Shown in pieces: positions 32,831-41,195 of a stretch of 64,000 nt of DNA; position 1 is the first letter of the stretch; each line of letters begins with the position of its first letter. The notes under the pieces are model-generated. The model saw only the letters and a list, made by a program, of their open reading frames with translations, made no database searches and had not been told where the DNA came from. This DNA is from Nocardia cerradoensis NBRC 101014 (GTDB lineage: Bacteria; Actinomycetota; Actinomycetes; Mycobacteriales; Mycobacteriaceae), in assembly GCF_000308535.1 (NCBI RefSeq), contig NZ_BAFW01000388.1, positions 62,001-126,000 of the forward strand. The letters run 5' to 3'. A program made the position numbers and the translations under genes.

Positions 32831-33580
32831 ATGGCTCGTTTCACCGATCGCGTCGCGATCGTCACCGGCGCGGCGCAGGGCATCGGCGCCGAATACGCGA
32901 AGGCACTGGCCGGCGAGGGCGCCACCGTCGTCGTCGCGGATCTCAACGCGGACAAGGGAAAACAGGTCGCCGAGGAGATCAGCAGCGGTGGCGGCACCGC
33001 GGTCTTCCATCCCGTCGACGTCTCCGATCCGGAATCGGTCACCACGCTGGCCGACTACACGCAGAACGAATTCGGCGCGATCAACCATCTGGTCAACAAC
33101 GCCGCCATCTACGGCGGGATGAAGCTGGACCTGCTGCTGACCGTGCCGTGGGACTACTACAAGAAGTTCATGAGCGTGAATCTCGACGGCGCGCTGAACA
33201 TGACCCGCGCGGTGTGGCAGCACATGTCGAAGGGCGGCGGCGGGTCCATCGTGAACCAGTCCTCCACGGCCGCATGGGTGTATTCGAACTTCTACGGCCT
33301 CGCCAAGGCCGGGGTCAACAGCCTCACCCAGCAGCTGGCGGTCGAACTCGGCGGATCCAACATCCGGATCAACGCCATCGCGCCGGGGCCGATCAACACC
33401 GAGGCGACGCAGACCGTCACCCCCGGCTCGATCGTGAACGACATGGTGAACCGCCTGCCGCTCAAGCGGATCGGCACCCCGCAGGATCTGGTGGGCGCGT
33501 GCCTGTATCTGCTGTCCGACGACGCGGCGTGGGTCACCGGGCACATCCTCAACGTCGACGGTGGGCAGATCATCCGGTAA
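32831..33580 (+). CDS. SDR family oxidoreductase (Rv0769-like)
   Basis: A 249-residue classical SDR starting at ATG 32831 behind GGAGGAG. It has TGAAQGIG, NNAAIYGG, the catalytic Ser in NQSSTAAW, the active-site Tyr and Lys in YGLAK and the C-terminal signature GHILNVDGGQIIR. It is 45 bases after the aldehyde dehydrogenase, on the same strand, and the transcript ends at the hairpin at 33595. Likely an alcohol/ketone step in the same pathway; the substrate is unknown. Confidence 0.9.
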   Translation: MARFTDRVAIVTGAAQGIGAEYAKALAGEGATVVVADLNADKGKQVAEEISSGGGTAVFHPVDVSDPESVTTLADYTQNEFGAINHLVNNAAIYGGMKLDLLLTVPWDYYKKFMSVNLDGALNMTRAVWQHMSKGGGGSIVNQSSTAAWVYSNFYGLAKAGVNSLTQQLAVELGGSNIRINAIAPGPINTEATQTVTPGSIVNDMVNRLPLKRIGTPQDLVGACLYLLSDDAAWVTGHILNVDGGQIIR

Positions 33581-33594
33581 CGAGCGCGCGCGAC

Positions 33595-33617
33595 GCCCGT
33601 CCCGTCACGGGGCGGGC
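33595..33617. terminator. Terminator between convergent SDR and P450 genes
   Basis: GCCCGTCCCG and CGGGGCGGGC form a 10-bp stem with one G-T pair and a 3-base loop, placed between convergent genes. Confidence 0.65.
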
Positions 33618-33666
33618 GGCTGGGCAAGATCGTGTGAATCGAGCTCGGCCGCAGCGCCTTCCGCGC

Positions 33667-35016
33667 TCAGCGGCCCGCGCCGTCGCGGCGGACGGTGACC
33701 GGTTCGGCCAAGCGATTCTCATCGCAGTCCCGTTGCAAGGTTTCCAGGGTTTCGTCCAGCCCCGGTCCCAGCCGACGGCCGGGTGTGAACGTGGCCGGTA
33801 GGTGGCGCATGCCCTGGATCACGCCGATCGTGTCGTAATGCACCGCGCCGCCGGGATCGCATCGGAAATCCGGCAGCCGATCGAGCACCGCGACCAGCAT
33901 GCGTTTGAATACCGTGCGCGCCACATTGGATCCGATGCAGCGGTGCACCCCCAGGCCGAAGCTGAAGTGCCGGTTGCCTTTCCGGTCCAGATCGAGAGTG
34001 TTGGGATCCGGGAACAATTCCGGATCGCGATTGGCCATCGCCCACGACAGCCACAGCCGCTCCCCCTCCTCGAGCCGGATGCCCGCGTATTCGCAGTCCG
34101 CGGCGATGGTGCGGCCGTCGCCGGGCGCGGGAGTGAAGTAGCGCAGGAATTCCTCGGTCGCCGAGTTCAACAGCAACTCGCGTTCCGCGCTCAGGATCGC
34201 TCGCTGATCCGGATGATCGGAGAGCCATTCCAGCGCATGGGCGGTCAGTGCGGTGGTGGTGTCGAAGCCGCCGCCGATGAGCAGGCCCAGCATGCCCAGC
34301 AGTTCGATATCCGGCGGCGCGGTCCCATCGATCTCGAGCCGGGTCAGCGCCTCGATGATTCCCGGGCGCGGATTCTCCCGCACTTCCGTGAGGTTGATCA
34401 GCAGATCCAGTCCCATCGCCTCGTGCTGACGCCGAACCCGTTCGATATCGGGGGAATTGGGCGGGGTGTAGACCGAGGCGTGCGCGGGTTCGCAGTACAG
34501 CTGCCATTTGCACAGCGGTATGCCCAGCATCGCCAGGGTGAGGACGGCGGGCACGATATTGGCCAGATCGTCGACGAAATCGATGCGCCCGCTCTCGATC
34601 CGATCGTCGAGGCTCGCCCGGACCACCTCGTCGACGAACGGGACCCAGCGCTGCACCGCGGCGGGCGACAGATACGGATTGAGCGCCTGGCGCCACAGCC
34701 GCTGTTCGGGCGGATCCATTTCGAGGATGCCGTTGCGGATGGCGTTCCCGGTCTCGGGAAACGGAATGGTGATGCCGCGATAGCCGCGGCGCTCCCCGTT
34801 CGGATCGTGGTCGCTCGACACGTTTTCCGACCGCGCGAGGCTGAACACCTCCCGGCTGCCGGCCGCCACCCAGTGGCCGCCGTAGGTCGGCGACCAGGCC
34901 AGCGGGCACTGCCGGTGCATATCGGTGGTGATCGCGTCGAAGTTGTCGCGGTACTGCGGCGCATGGCGATCGAAGTCGTAGCGCGGCTGTCTGTGGTCGT
35001 CGGCGTGCACGGTCAC
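33667..35016 (-). CDS. Cytochrome P450, family not assigned
   Basis: A 449-residue P450; GTG 35016 was chosen because AGAGGA lies 9 bases upstream, although the frame runs open much further. The I-helix is LIGGGFDTTTAL, the ExxR helix begins EEFLRYF and the heme loop is FSFGLGVHRCIGSNVAR. Its N-terminal PRYDFDRHAPQYRDNF recalls bacterial P450s with terpenoid or steroid substrates. It is convergent with the aldehyde dehydrogenase-SDR pair. The 35017-35241 gap is locally AT-rich and contains CAAATTTG, probably promoters in both directions. Confidence 0.85.
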   Translation of the reverse strand: MTVHADDHRQPRYDFDRHAPQYRDNFDAITTDMHRQCPLAWSPTYGGHWVAAGSREVFSLARSENVSSDHDPNGERRGYRGITIPFPETGNAIRNGILEMDPPEQRLWRQALNPYLSPAAVQRWVPFVDEVVRASLDDRIESGRIDFVDDLANIVPAVLTLAMLGIPLCKWQLYCEPAHASVYTPPNSPDIERVRRQHEAMGLDLLINLTEVRENPRPGIIEALTRLEIDGTAPPDIELLGMLGLLIGGGFDTTTALTAHALEWLSDHPDQRAILSAERELLLNSATEEFLRYFTPAPGDGRTIAADCEYAGIRLEEGERLWLSWAMANRDPELFPDPNTLDLDRKGNRHFSFGLGVHRCIGSNVARTVFKRMLVAVLDRLPDFRCDPGGAVHYDTIGVIQGMRHLPATFTPGRRLGPGLDETLETLQRDCDENRLAEPVTVRRDGAGR

Positions 35017-35241
35017 GATGCTGTCCTCTCGGGCGTCCCCGGTCTCAGGCTCCGACTTATCAGAATAGTGGGGACGGCAATATTGCTCTCCAAATTTGAG
35101 AATGATATTTCGGGCAAACTCGACGTCATGGGTATGCGCTACAGTGGCTCGCCGATACGATTCACAGCAGGGACGGGGGCACGGTCGATGTCGATACCGA
35201 CCACGACACAGCGCATTTCGACGAGCCGGGTGCGGTAGGCG

Positions 35242-36246
35242 ATGGCCAGCGACGATCGCCCGGATTCCCCGCAGCAGCCGCCGTCCGGTGAGCCGGGCCC
35301 ACCCCCGGCGCCGCCGACCCGGGCCTACCCCGGTGGCGTGCCGGATTCCAGCGCGCAGCCCGGCGGCCCCGTGCCACAGCAACCGGCTCCGCCCACCCAG
35401 GCCTATCCGGGACAGCCCGCCCCGCCGACCCAGGCCTACCCCGGGCAACAGGCGCCGCCGACCCAGGCCTACCCCGGCGGGCAACCGGGCCCGCCGCCCG
35501 GGTCCGAGGATCCCACCGTGCATGCGGGGCAGGGATATCCCGCCGGAGTGCCGTATCCGGGCGATCCGAATCAGCCCCCGATGTACGGGCAGGCATATCC
35601 GCCGGGCGGCTATCCGGAAGGCGGCTATCCGGGCGGGCAATCGTATGCGCAGCCGTATCCCGATCCTCAATACGGTGGGCAACCCTACCCGTATCCTGGT
35701 GCGCCGCAGCAGAATTCGGGTGGCGGCAAGGTGCTGGCGATCGTCGCGGCAGTGGTCGCGGCGGTCCTCGTGCTGGGCGCGGTCGTCGCGGTGATCGTGG
35801 TACACAACCACAACAAGAACAGCGATACCGATGCGGCCGCCCAGCAGTCGACGACCACCCGCCCCTCGCCGACGTATTCGACCTCGACCGCACCCACGAC
35901 CCGCGAGACCACCCGCTACGCTCCCCCGCCACCTCCGGCCACACCGGCCGACGTCTGGATCGCCGCGGGCTACGACGCCGACACCGGCAAGGTGACCTGG
36001 GCGCGCAGCACGGTCAGCTCCGACGACGCCACCAACCAGGTCCAAACCCGTTGCCCCGGTTGCGCGCAGCCGGCGGCGTGGGCGCGCAACGCCTGCGTCG
36101 CGGTGGTCGTCGGCCAGAACAACGGCTGGGCCTCCACCTGGGGCACCACGGCGGAAGAGGCCGAATCCAAGGCCGTCACCAGCGCACAGGACAACTACGG
36201 GGTTACGGGGCCGTTCAACAAATGGTCCAAATGCGCGACGGAGTAG
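35242..36246 (+). CDS. Proline-rich membrane protein with C-terminal DUF4189-like domain
   Basis: A 334-residue protein. Residues 1-155 are Pro/Gly/Tyr/Gln-rich, with three nearly identical PPTQAYPGQ units around residues 50-85. One transmembrane helix follows (KVLAIVAAVVAAVLVLGAVVAVIVV, about 160-187), then a Thr/Ser/Pro linker. The last 95 residues hold four Cys and WIAAGYDADTGKVTWARS...NNGWASTWGTTAEEAES, the DUF4189 pattern. Topology suggests a cytoplasmic low-complexity tail and an external domain. Function unknown; possibly cell-envelope scaffolding. Confidence 0.75.
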   Translation: MASDDRPDSPQQPPSGEPGPPPAPPTRAYPGGVPDSSAQPGGPVPQQPAPPTQAYPGQPAPPTQAYPGQQAPPTQAYPGGQPGPPPGSEDPTVHAGQGYPAGVPYPGDPNQPPMYGQAYPPGGYPEGGYPGGQSYAQPYPDPQYGGQPYPYPGAPQQNSGGGKVLAIVAAVVAAVLVLGAVVAVIVVHNHNKNSDTDAAAQQSTTTRPSPTYSTSTAPTTRETTRYAPPPPPATPADVWIAAGYDADTGKVTWARSTVSSDDATNQVQTRCPGCAQPAAWARNACVAVVVGQNNGWASTWGTTAEEAESKAVTSAQDNYGVTGPFNKWSKCATE

Positions 36247-36370
36247 AACACCGCGGCGAAGAACTCCGGAGCGCTCCGGGCATCGTCGACCGGAGCGCCG
36301 CGACCGGCCCGCCGCGCGCAGCGGCGCCGGCCCGTCGGCGTGTGCACTGACTCCCCCTCCTCGCCAGTGA

Positions 36371-36421
36371 ACACGTTGTGTCCCAACGTGTACTCACGTA
36401 GACGTCCATGACGGTGTCATG
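36371..36421. promoter_or_regulatory. Two inverted repeats upstream of the XRE-peptidase-P450 module
   Basis: ACACGTTG-tgtcc-CAACGTGT (36371-36391) is a perfect 8-bp inverted repeat, and CATGAC-ggt-GTCATG (36407-36421) a perfect 6-bp one. Both are 70-120 bases upstream of the EspR-like gene, in the 36247-36490 gap, which otherwise shows no gene. They are good candidates for binding of that regulator or of an upstream one. Confidence 0.5.
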
Positions 36422-36490
36422 AACGCTGGTATATGTCAATCGTCGGCTCATGTACTGTTGTCGAATCCGCCTCTACTCGGAGGGAGGGCC

Positions 36491-36967
36491 TTGAACGAGG
36501 ACCCGACCACTACGCCGCGCGCCGACGGTGAGCCGACCGAGCTGGCGGCCAAGATCAATCGCCTGCTCGCGGTGATGCACCCACCGTCCGAGCCGCCGTT
36601 GTCGAATGTTGCTGCCGCCGAGGCGATTACGAAGGCGACCGGCACCTCGATCAGCGCGGCCTATCTGTGGCAGTTGCGGTCGGGGGTGAAGTCGAATCCG
36701 ACGGTCGCCCACCTCCGGGCGATCGCCAAGTTCTTCGGAGTGCCCGCGTCGTATCTGCTCGACAACGGCACCGATGCGGCGCTCGACTCGCAGCTGAGCC
36801 TGTTACAGGCTATGAAGGATGCGGGCGTGCGGAATCTGGCATTGCGAGCGTCGGGGCTGACACCGCGAACTCTGTCCAGTATCGCGTCGATCGTGGACCG
36901 CGCGCGGGAGTTGGAGAATCTGCCCCCGGTCGACGGGGACGAACGGGAAGACCAGGACGGACCGTAA
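36491..36967 (+). CDS. EspR-like XRE transcriptional regulator
   Basis: A 158-residue protein. TTG 36491 was chosen because GGAGGGAGG lies just before it. The helix-turn-helix region SNVAAAEAITKATGTSISAAYLWQLRSGVKSNPTVAHLRAIAKFFGVPASYLLD and the later LQAMKDAGVRNLALRASGL follow M. tuberculosis EspR, a nucleoid-associated activator of ESX-1 genes. A C-terminal helix (IASIVDRARELENL) probably dimerises. It is two bases from the peptidase gene, suggesting that the two proteins act together as a repressor-protease pair. Confidence 0.85.
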   Translation: MNEDPTTTPRADGEPTELAAKINRLLAVMHPPSEPPLSNVAAAEAITKATGTSISAAYLWQLRSGVKSNPTVAHLRAIAKFFGVPASYLLDNGTDAALDSQLSLLQAMKDAGVRNLALRASGLTPRTLSSIASIVDRARELENLPPVDGDEREDQDGP

Positions 36968-36969
36968 CC

Positions 36970-37455
36970 ATGGGGGCATCGGCCAGGCGGATCAAGAAGG
37001 TGCTCGACCGATTGCCGGTGCCGGAACCCTGGGATCGCACTCGCTTCGTGGCCGCGGTGGCCGCCGCCCGCGGGCGCCCGATCACCCTGATTCCGATGGC
37101 CATGCACGACGTGATCGACACCCCGTGCGGGCTGTGGCTGGTCCGCGAGGACGACGACGTGATCATCCACGAGGACGCCACCTCGGAGTACCACATCGAC
37201 CAGATCGTCTGCCACGAGATCGGGCATATGGTGCTCGGCCACGACCGCGGAACATCCGGCGGCGGATGCGATTCCACCCTGGGCGCGATGCTGCCCGATA
37301 TCGACCCGGCCACCGTGCGCGCGGTCCTGGGCCGGTCCGGATACGGCAGCGGACCCGAACGGGAGGCCGAACTGTTCGCCAGCCTGGTGATGGTCTCGGC
37401 GACCGCCGGTCGCCGCGGGCAGAGCCTGCGCAACGTGCTGTTCGAGGGGCGATGA
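36970..37455 (+). CDS. ImmA/IrrE-type metallopeptidase
   Basis: A 161-residue protein starting at ATG 36970. The zinc motif is HEIGH (in IVCHEIGHMVLGHD), with a likely third ligand Glu in REAELFASL. ImmA and IrrE proteases cut XRE-type repressors in response to DNA damage or other signals. Here the neighbour upstream is an XRE regulator and the neighbour downstream a membrane protein, so a signal-dependent cleavage switch is the natural reading. The signal and the cleavage site are not visible. Confidence 0.85.
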   Translation: MGASARRIKKVLDRLPVPEPWDRTRFVAAVAAARGRPITLIPMAMHDVIDTPCGLWLVREDDDVIIHEDATSEYHIDQIVCHEIGHMVLGHDRGTSGGGCDSTLGAMLPDIDPATVRAVLGRSGYGSGPEREAELFASLVMVSATAGRRGQSLRNVLFEGR

Positions 37456-38657
37456 CCTCGTCGGTGCCGGTGGTGATCGCCTGGCCGGTCATCGTCGCGA
37501 CTGTACTGGTGGTGGCGGCGCGGTGGGGGTGGTTCGACGACACCGCGGCCGAACGGTATCTCAACGCGACGCTGACGATCATCGCGGCGACCCAGGTGCT
37601 GCGCGAGGACGTGGCACAGCGTGCGATCGTCGCCGTCCTGCCCACGACCGTGACCACGGTGCAACAGATTTCGTTGTGCACCATCGTCGTCTCGATCGCA
37701 CCGTTCCTGTGCGTCATCGATCTGCTGTCCGGTCGCGCCGCCGGGGACGTGCGCAGCCGGCCATGGCGGTATCACCTGATCGCGGCGGCGCTGTCGATCG
37801 CGATCCTGGCCGCCGGAACCCGCGCCCGCCACGAGCAGCGCCCGGTCGAGGTGTCGGGCGGCTGGGCCGAAGTGCTGGTCTGGCTGGCCTTCTCGATTCT
37901 GCCGCTGTTTCTCGCGGTCCGGATGATCGCTCGCTGCTGGTCGGAATATCGCCAGCACGGCGTCACCCGCGGTGAGAAGGTGGTCCTCGCGGGAATAGCG
38001 CTGGCCGGGGCGGCGATCGGAGTGACCACGGCGATCGCGACCGGGCTGGCGCTGGTGCAGCAGATCGGCGTGCTGGATTCGGTGGATTACCGCCTGCGCA
38101 CCAACTCCCGCAATTTCTTCTGGATCGCGACGGTGATCGCGATCGTCTCCTCGGCACCGGTCGTCGAAGCCCTGCTCGGGGTGGCGGGTTTCGACGCCAC
38201 CGGCCGGCGGTGGCGGCGGCTGCGACCGCTGTGGGAGTCGATGACGACGATGTTCCCCGACAGCCGGCTGCCGATGGACCCGGGTTCGCGCCGGATAACC
38301 CGGCTGCGCCTGCACCGCACCACGGTCGAGATCCGCGACGCGATCCTCGAACTGCGTCCCTACTGTGCCGATGTGGACCCGGCGGAGTTCGCGAATTTCG
38401 CCGCGGCCGAACGTATTCCGCCGCGCGATGCCGAACCGGCCGGGTATGCCCTGCAGTTGGCGCTCGCCGCCCGCGAACGCTCCCGCACCGGTGATCCGCC
38501 CGGCGGTGCCGCGGCGACGCCGGTCTCGGATTCGGCCACCCTGGACGACGAGGTGGACGAACTGCTCCGCGTCGCCCGGTGGTGGCCCGCCGCCACCCGC
38601 TTCGCCGACCGCCCCCGCCCCCTCCCCCGCGCCGCGCAGGAAGCAGAGAACGCCTGA
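37452..38657 (+). CDS. Seven-helix membrane protein, MAB_1171c/DUF6545 type
   Basis: A 401-residue protein starting at ATG 37452 and overlapping the peptidase stop as ATGA. Seven hydrophobic segments lie between residues 5 and 240, followed by a cytoplasmic tail of about 160 residues with LRLHRTTVEIRDAILELRPY, the pattern of the DUF6545 domain in MAB_1171c-like putative transporters. The 7-TM plus tail architecture would suit a receptor as well as a transporter. It is coupled at both ends, to the peptidase and to a P450. Confidence 0.75.
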   Translation: MTSSVPVVIAWPVIVATVLVVAARWGWFDDTAAERYLNATLTIIAATQVLREDVAQRAIVAVLPTTVTTVQQISLCTIVVSIAPFLCVIDLLSGRAAGDVRSRPWRYHLIAAALSIAILAAGTRARHEQRPVEVSGGWAEVLVWLAFSILPLFLAVRMIARCWSEYRQHGVTRGEKVVLAGIALAGAAIGVTTAIATGLALVQQIGVLDSVDYRLRTNSRNFFWIATVIAIVSSAPVVEALLGVAGFDATGRRWRRLRPLWESMTTMFPDSRLPMDPGSRRITRLRLHRTTVEIRDAILELRPYCADVDPAEFANFAAAERIPPRDAEPAGYALQLALAARERSRTGDPPGGAAATPVSDSATLDDEVDELLRVARWWPAATRFADRPRPLPRAAQEAENA

Positions 38658-40057
38658 TGACCGTCCGCACCGACACCACGTCCACCCACACGCTGCCACA
38701 TCCGCCGTGGCGACTGCCGCTGCTCGGCGACGTGCTGACCACCGATTTCGCGAAACCGTGCCAACGGCTGGCGGAACAGGGCCGCGAGCTCGGCCCGGTC
38801 TTCGAGCAGAAGTTGTTCGGCTATCCGGCGATCATCGTCACCGGCGCCGAGGCCATCGACGAAGTCAACGACGAGCGGGTGTGGGAGAAACACATCGGCC
38901 ATTCGCTGATGAAATTGCGTCCCCTGGCCGGTGACGGACTGTTCACCGCATTCAACCGGGAACCCAATTGGTCCAAGGCGCACAACATTCTGCTGCCGGC
39001 GTTCACCAAGACGGCGATGGCGAACTACCACACCACGATCGTCGCCGTGGTGGACGAATTGGTCGCCGGGTGGGCCACGGAATCGTCCTGGATCGACATT
39101 CCCGCCGCGACGAATACGCTGACCTTCGAAATCATCTCGCGCGCCGGGTTCTCGCATTCGTTCGGCACCCTGACCGATTCCGCGGCCGACCCGTTCGTCG
39201 CGGCGATGGTCCGCGAGCTGACCTACGCCAATCGCCGCACCGACGTCATGCCGTGGTTCGAGCGCCTGTTCCGCCGCGCGGAATACCGCCGCCACCGCGC
39301 GGATCTGGCACATGCGCACGGCGTGGTCGACGCGATCATCGAGGCGCGGCGAGCACAGCCGCACGACGTGTCCGAGGACATTCTGGATCTGCTCATCGAC
39401 GGCGTGGATCCCGATACCGGAGAGCGGCTGGACGCCACCAACATCCGCAATCAGATCCTCACCTTCCTCATCGCCGGTAGCGAAACGTCCGCCAACACCA
39501 TCGCTTTCGCGCTGCACTATCTGGCCACCCACCCGGACGTGGCACAGAAGGTGCGAGCCGAGATCGACGAGCGATGGCCCGCGCCGGACGCGCCCGCCAT
39601 CGGCTTCGAGGAGGTGGCGAAGTTGCGCGGTCTGCGCCGGGTGGTCGACGAGACACTGCGGCTCTGGCCGACCGCGCCCGGCTACTTCCGCCGCGCCAAA
39701 CAGGACACCACCCTGTGCTCCGGTCGCTATCGGATCGCGGCCAAGGACTGGGTCCTGGTGTTGCTGCAGGCCGCGCACCGCGATCCGGCGTGGGGGCCCG
39801 ACGCCGAGGAATTCGATCCGGACCGCTTCCTGCCGGACAACATCCGCGGTGCGGGACCGCGCGTGTACAAACCGTTCGGCACCGGTCCCCGCGCCTGCAT
39901 CGGCCGGCAGTTCGCGCTGCACGAAACGATGGTCGCCCTGGCCGCGATCCTGCACCGCTTCGAACTGGAACCCGAACCCGGCTACCGGCTGGACGTGCGC
40001 GAAACGCTGACCCTCAAACCCGCCGGGCTGCGCCTGCGCCCGCACCCGCGCCGGTAG
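38657..40057 (+). CDS. Cytochrome P450, CYP102-like heme domain
   Basis: A 466-residue P450 starting at ATG 38657, which overlaps the previous stop (TGATG). The I-helix FLIAGSETSANTIAFALHYL, heme loop PFGTGPRACIGRQFALHE and the end LDVRETLTLKPAGLRL follow the heme domain of CYP102 (P450 BM3), a fatty-acid hydroxylase, but there is no fused reductase. It could make or break an oxidised lipid signal handled by the neighbouring membrane protein; that is inference. Redox partners must come from elsewhere, such as the ferredoxin at 27937. Confidence 0.85.
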   Translation: MTVRTDTTSTHTLPHPPWRLPLLGDVLTTDFAKPCQRLAEQGRELGPVFEQKLFGYPAIIVTGAEAIDEVNDERVWEKHIGHSLMKLRPLAGDGLFTAFNREPNWSKAHNILLPAFTKTAMANYHTTIVAVVDELVAGWATESSWIDIPAATNTLTFEIISRAGFSHSFGTLTDSAADPFVAAMVRELTYANRRTDVMPWFERLFRRAEYRRHRADLAHAHGVVDAIIEARRAQPHDVSEDILDLLIDGVDPDTGERLDATNIRNQILTFLIAGSETSANTIAFALHYLATHPDVAQKVRAEIDERWPAPDAPAIGFEEVAKLRGLRRVVDETLRLWPTAPGYFRRAKQDTTLCSGRYRIAAKDWVLVLLQAAHRDPAWGPDAEEFDPDRFLPDNIRGAGPRVYKPFGTGPRACIGRQFALHETMVALAAILHRFELEPEPGYRLDVRETLTLKPAGLRLRPHPRR

Positions 40058-40181
40058 GCGCGCCCTCCCAGCGACGGGAATAGCTGGACTCGGTCACGAA
40101 CCTATGCTTCCGGCGAACGCCTGTCGCAGCGCGAACTCGGCGGCGACGCGGGGCCAGGCAGGCTGTGGCGGAAGGTGGGTC

Positions 40182-41180
40182 ATGACCGAGTCGGTGAGTT
40201 TGCCCCGGGTGACCGACGCACCGCTGTTGAACGCGGCCGTCAGCCGCCTGGAGAAGGTGCTGGAGGCGCTGCTCAACGGCCTCGGCGACGGCAACGCCAA
40301 GAAGGTCGTGATGGCCAGTCTCGCCGCGACGGACAAACCGACCGCGACGATCACCGGCGAGATGGTCGCCGATTACGGCGATCGGCAGAAGAAGATCCGG
40401 AAATACAACGAGGAGTGGAACTCGCTGGACACCATGATGTCCGATATCGCCGAGAATTCGGCCGGCATCGCCAACGAGACCCGCGCCGCGGTCAAACAAC
40501 TCGAAACCGATATCACCGGAATTCTGAACGGTGTCGCCCCGCATCCCAGTGTGGCCCTGCAATTGTCCTTGATCGACAAGATCGACAAGGCGGTCGAACA
40601 CGCCGATCTCGTCGTCTCCCAGGCGCACAAACTCCACGACGAGAACTCCACGCGAATTCCCACCCAGCCCCAGGGCAGCGGCGGTGGCGGCGACTACGGC
40701 CCCGTGCCGAGCACCTATGTGCCGCCGAACAGCAGTGGCAGCTACGACCGCCAATACACCCAGCCGGTGAGCTCGAGCGGCGGCGGGCCCGGCCGTCATC
40801 TCGACGATCAGGAACTCGCGTACTACATCGGAAAGGCGCTGGACCGCCTCGGAATCACCGATCCCGCTGCCCGCGCGCGGTGGACCGAGGGTTATCTGAC
40901 GCTGATCAAGCGGGAATCGAGCGGCAACACCGGCTCCATCAACACGACGGACTCCAACGCCGCCGCCGGCCATCCGTCACAGGGCCTCACCCAGACCATT
41001 CCGAGCACCTTCGAGGCGTATCACGTCGCCGGAACCTCCTCCGACATCACCGATCCGGAGGCGAATATCGCGGCGAGCATGAACTACGTGATGGACCGCT
41101 ATCACGTCTCACGGGACGGCTCGAATCTGACGTCGAACGTGCAGCAGGCCGACGCCGGTCGTCCCGCCAAGGGGTACTGA
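40182..41180 (+). CDS. Transglycosylase SLT-domain protein with helical N-terminus
   Basis: A 332-residue protein starting at ATG 40182 behind GGAAGGTGGG. Residues 1-165 are helical with WNSLDTMMSDIAENSAGIANETRAAVKQLETD and no signal peptide. A Gly/Ser/Pro linker follows, then a lytic transglycosylase domain: YLTLIKRESSGNTGSINTTDSNAA (catalytic Glu), GLTQTIPSTFEAYH, NIAASMNYVMDRYH. The helical half and absence of a Sec signal recall type VII or phage-tail-associated enzymes. It lies 124 bases after the P450 module and may or may not belong to it. Confidence 0.75.
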   Translation: MTESVSLPRVTDAPLLNAAVSRLEKVLEALLNGLGDGNAKKVVMASLAATDKPTATITGEMVADYGDRQKKIRKYNEEWNSLDTMMSDIAENSAGIANETRAAVKQLETDITGILNGVAPHPSVALQLSLIDKIDKAVEHADLVVSQAHKLHDENSTRIPTQPQGSGGGGDYGPVPSTYVPPNSSGSYDRQYTQPVSSSGGGPGRHLDDQELAYYIGKALDRLGITDPAARARWTEGYLTLIKRESSGNTGSINTTDSNAAAGHPSQGLTQTIPSTFEAYHVAGTSSDITDPEANIAASMNYVMDRYHVSRDGSNLTSNVQQADAGRPAKGY

Positions 41181-41195
41181 CGAGAAACCGCGGCC

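Noticed and set aside
33667..36045. Reading the P450 at 33667 as a 792-residue fusion with an Arg/Gly-rich N-terminus
   Set aside because: The extra N-terminal part is the antisense of the proline-rich gene at 35242, and a good ribosome site lies before GTG 35016.
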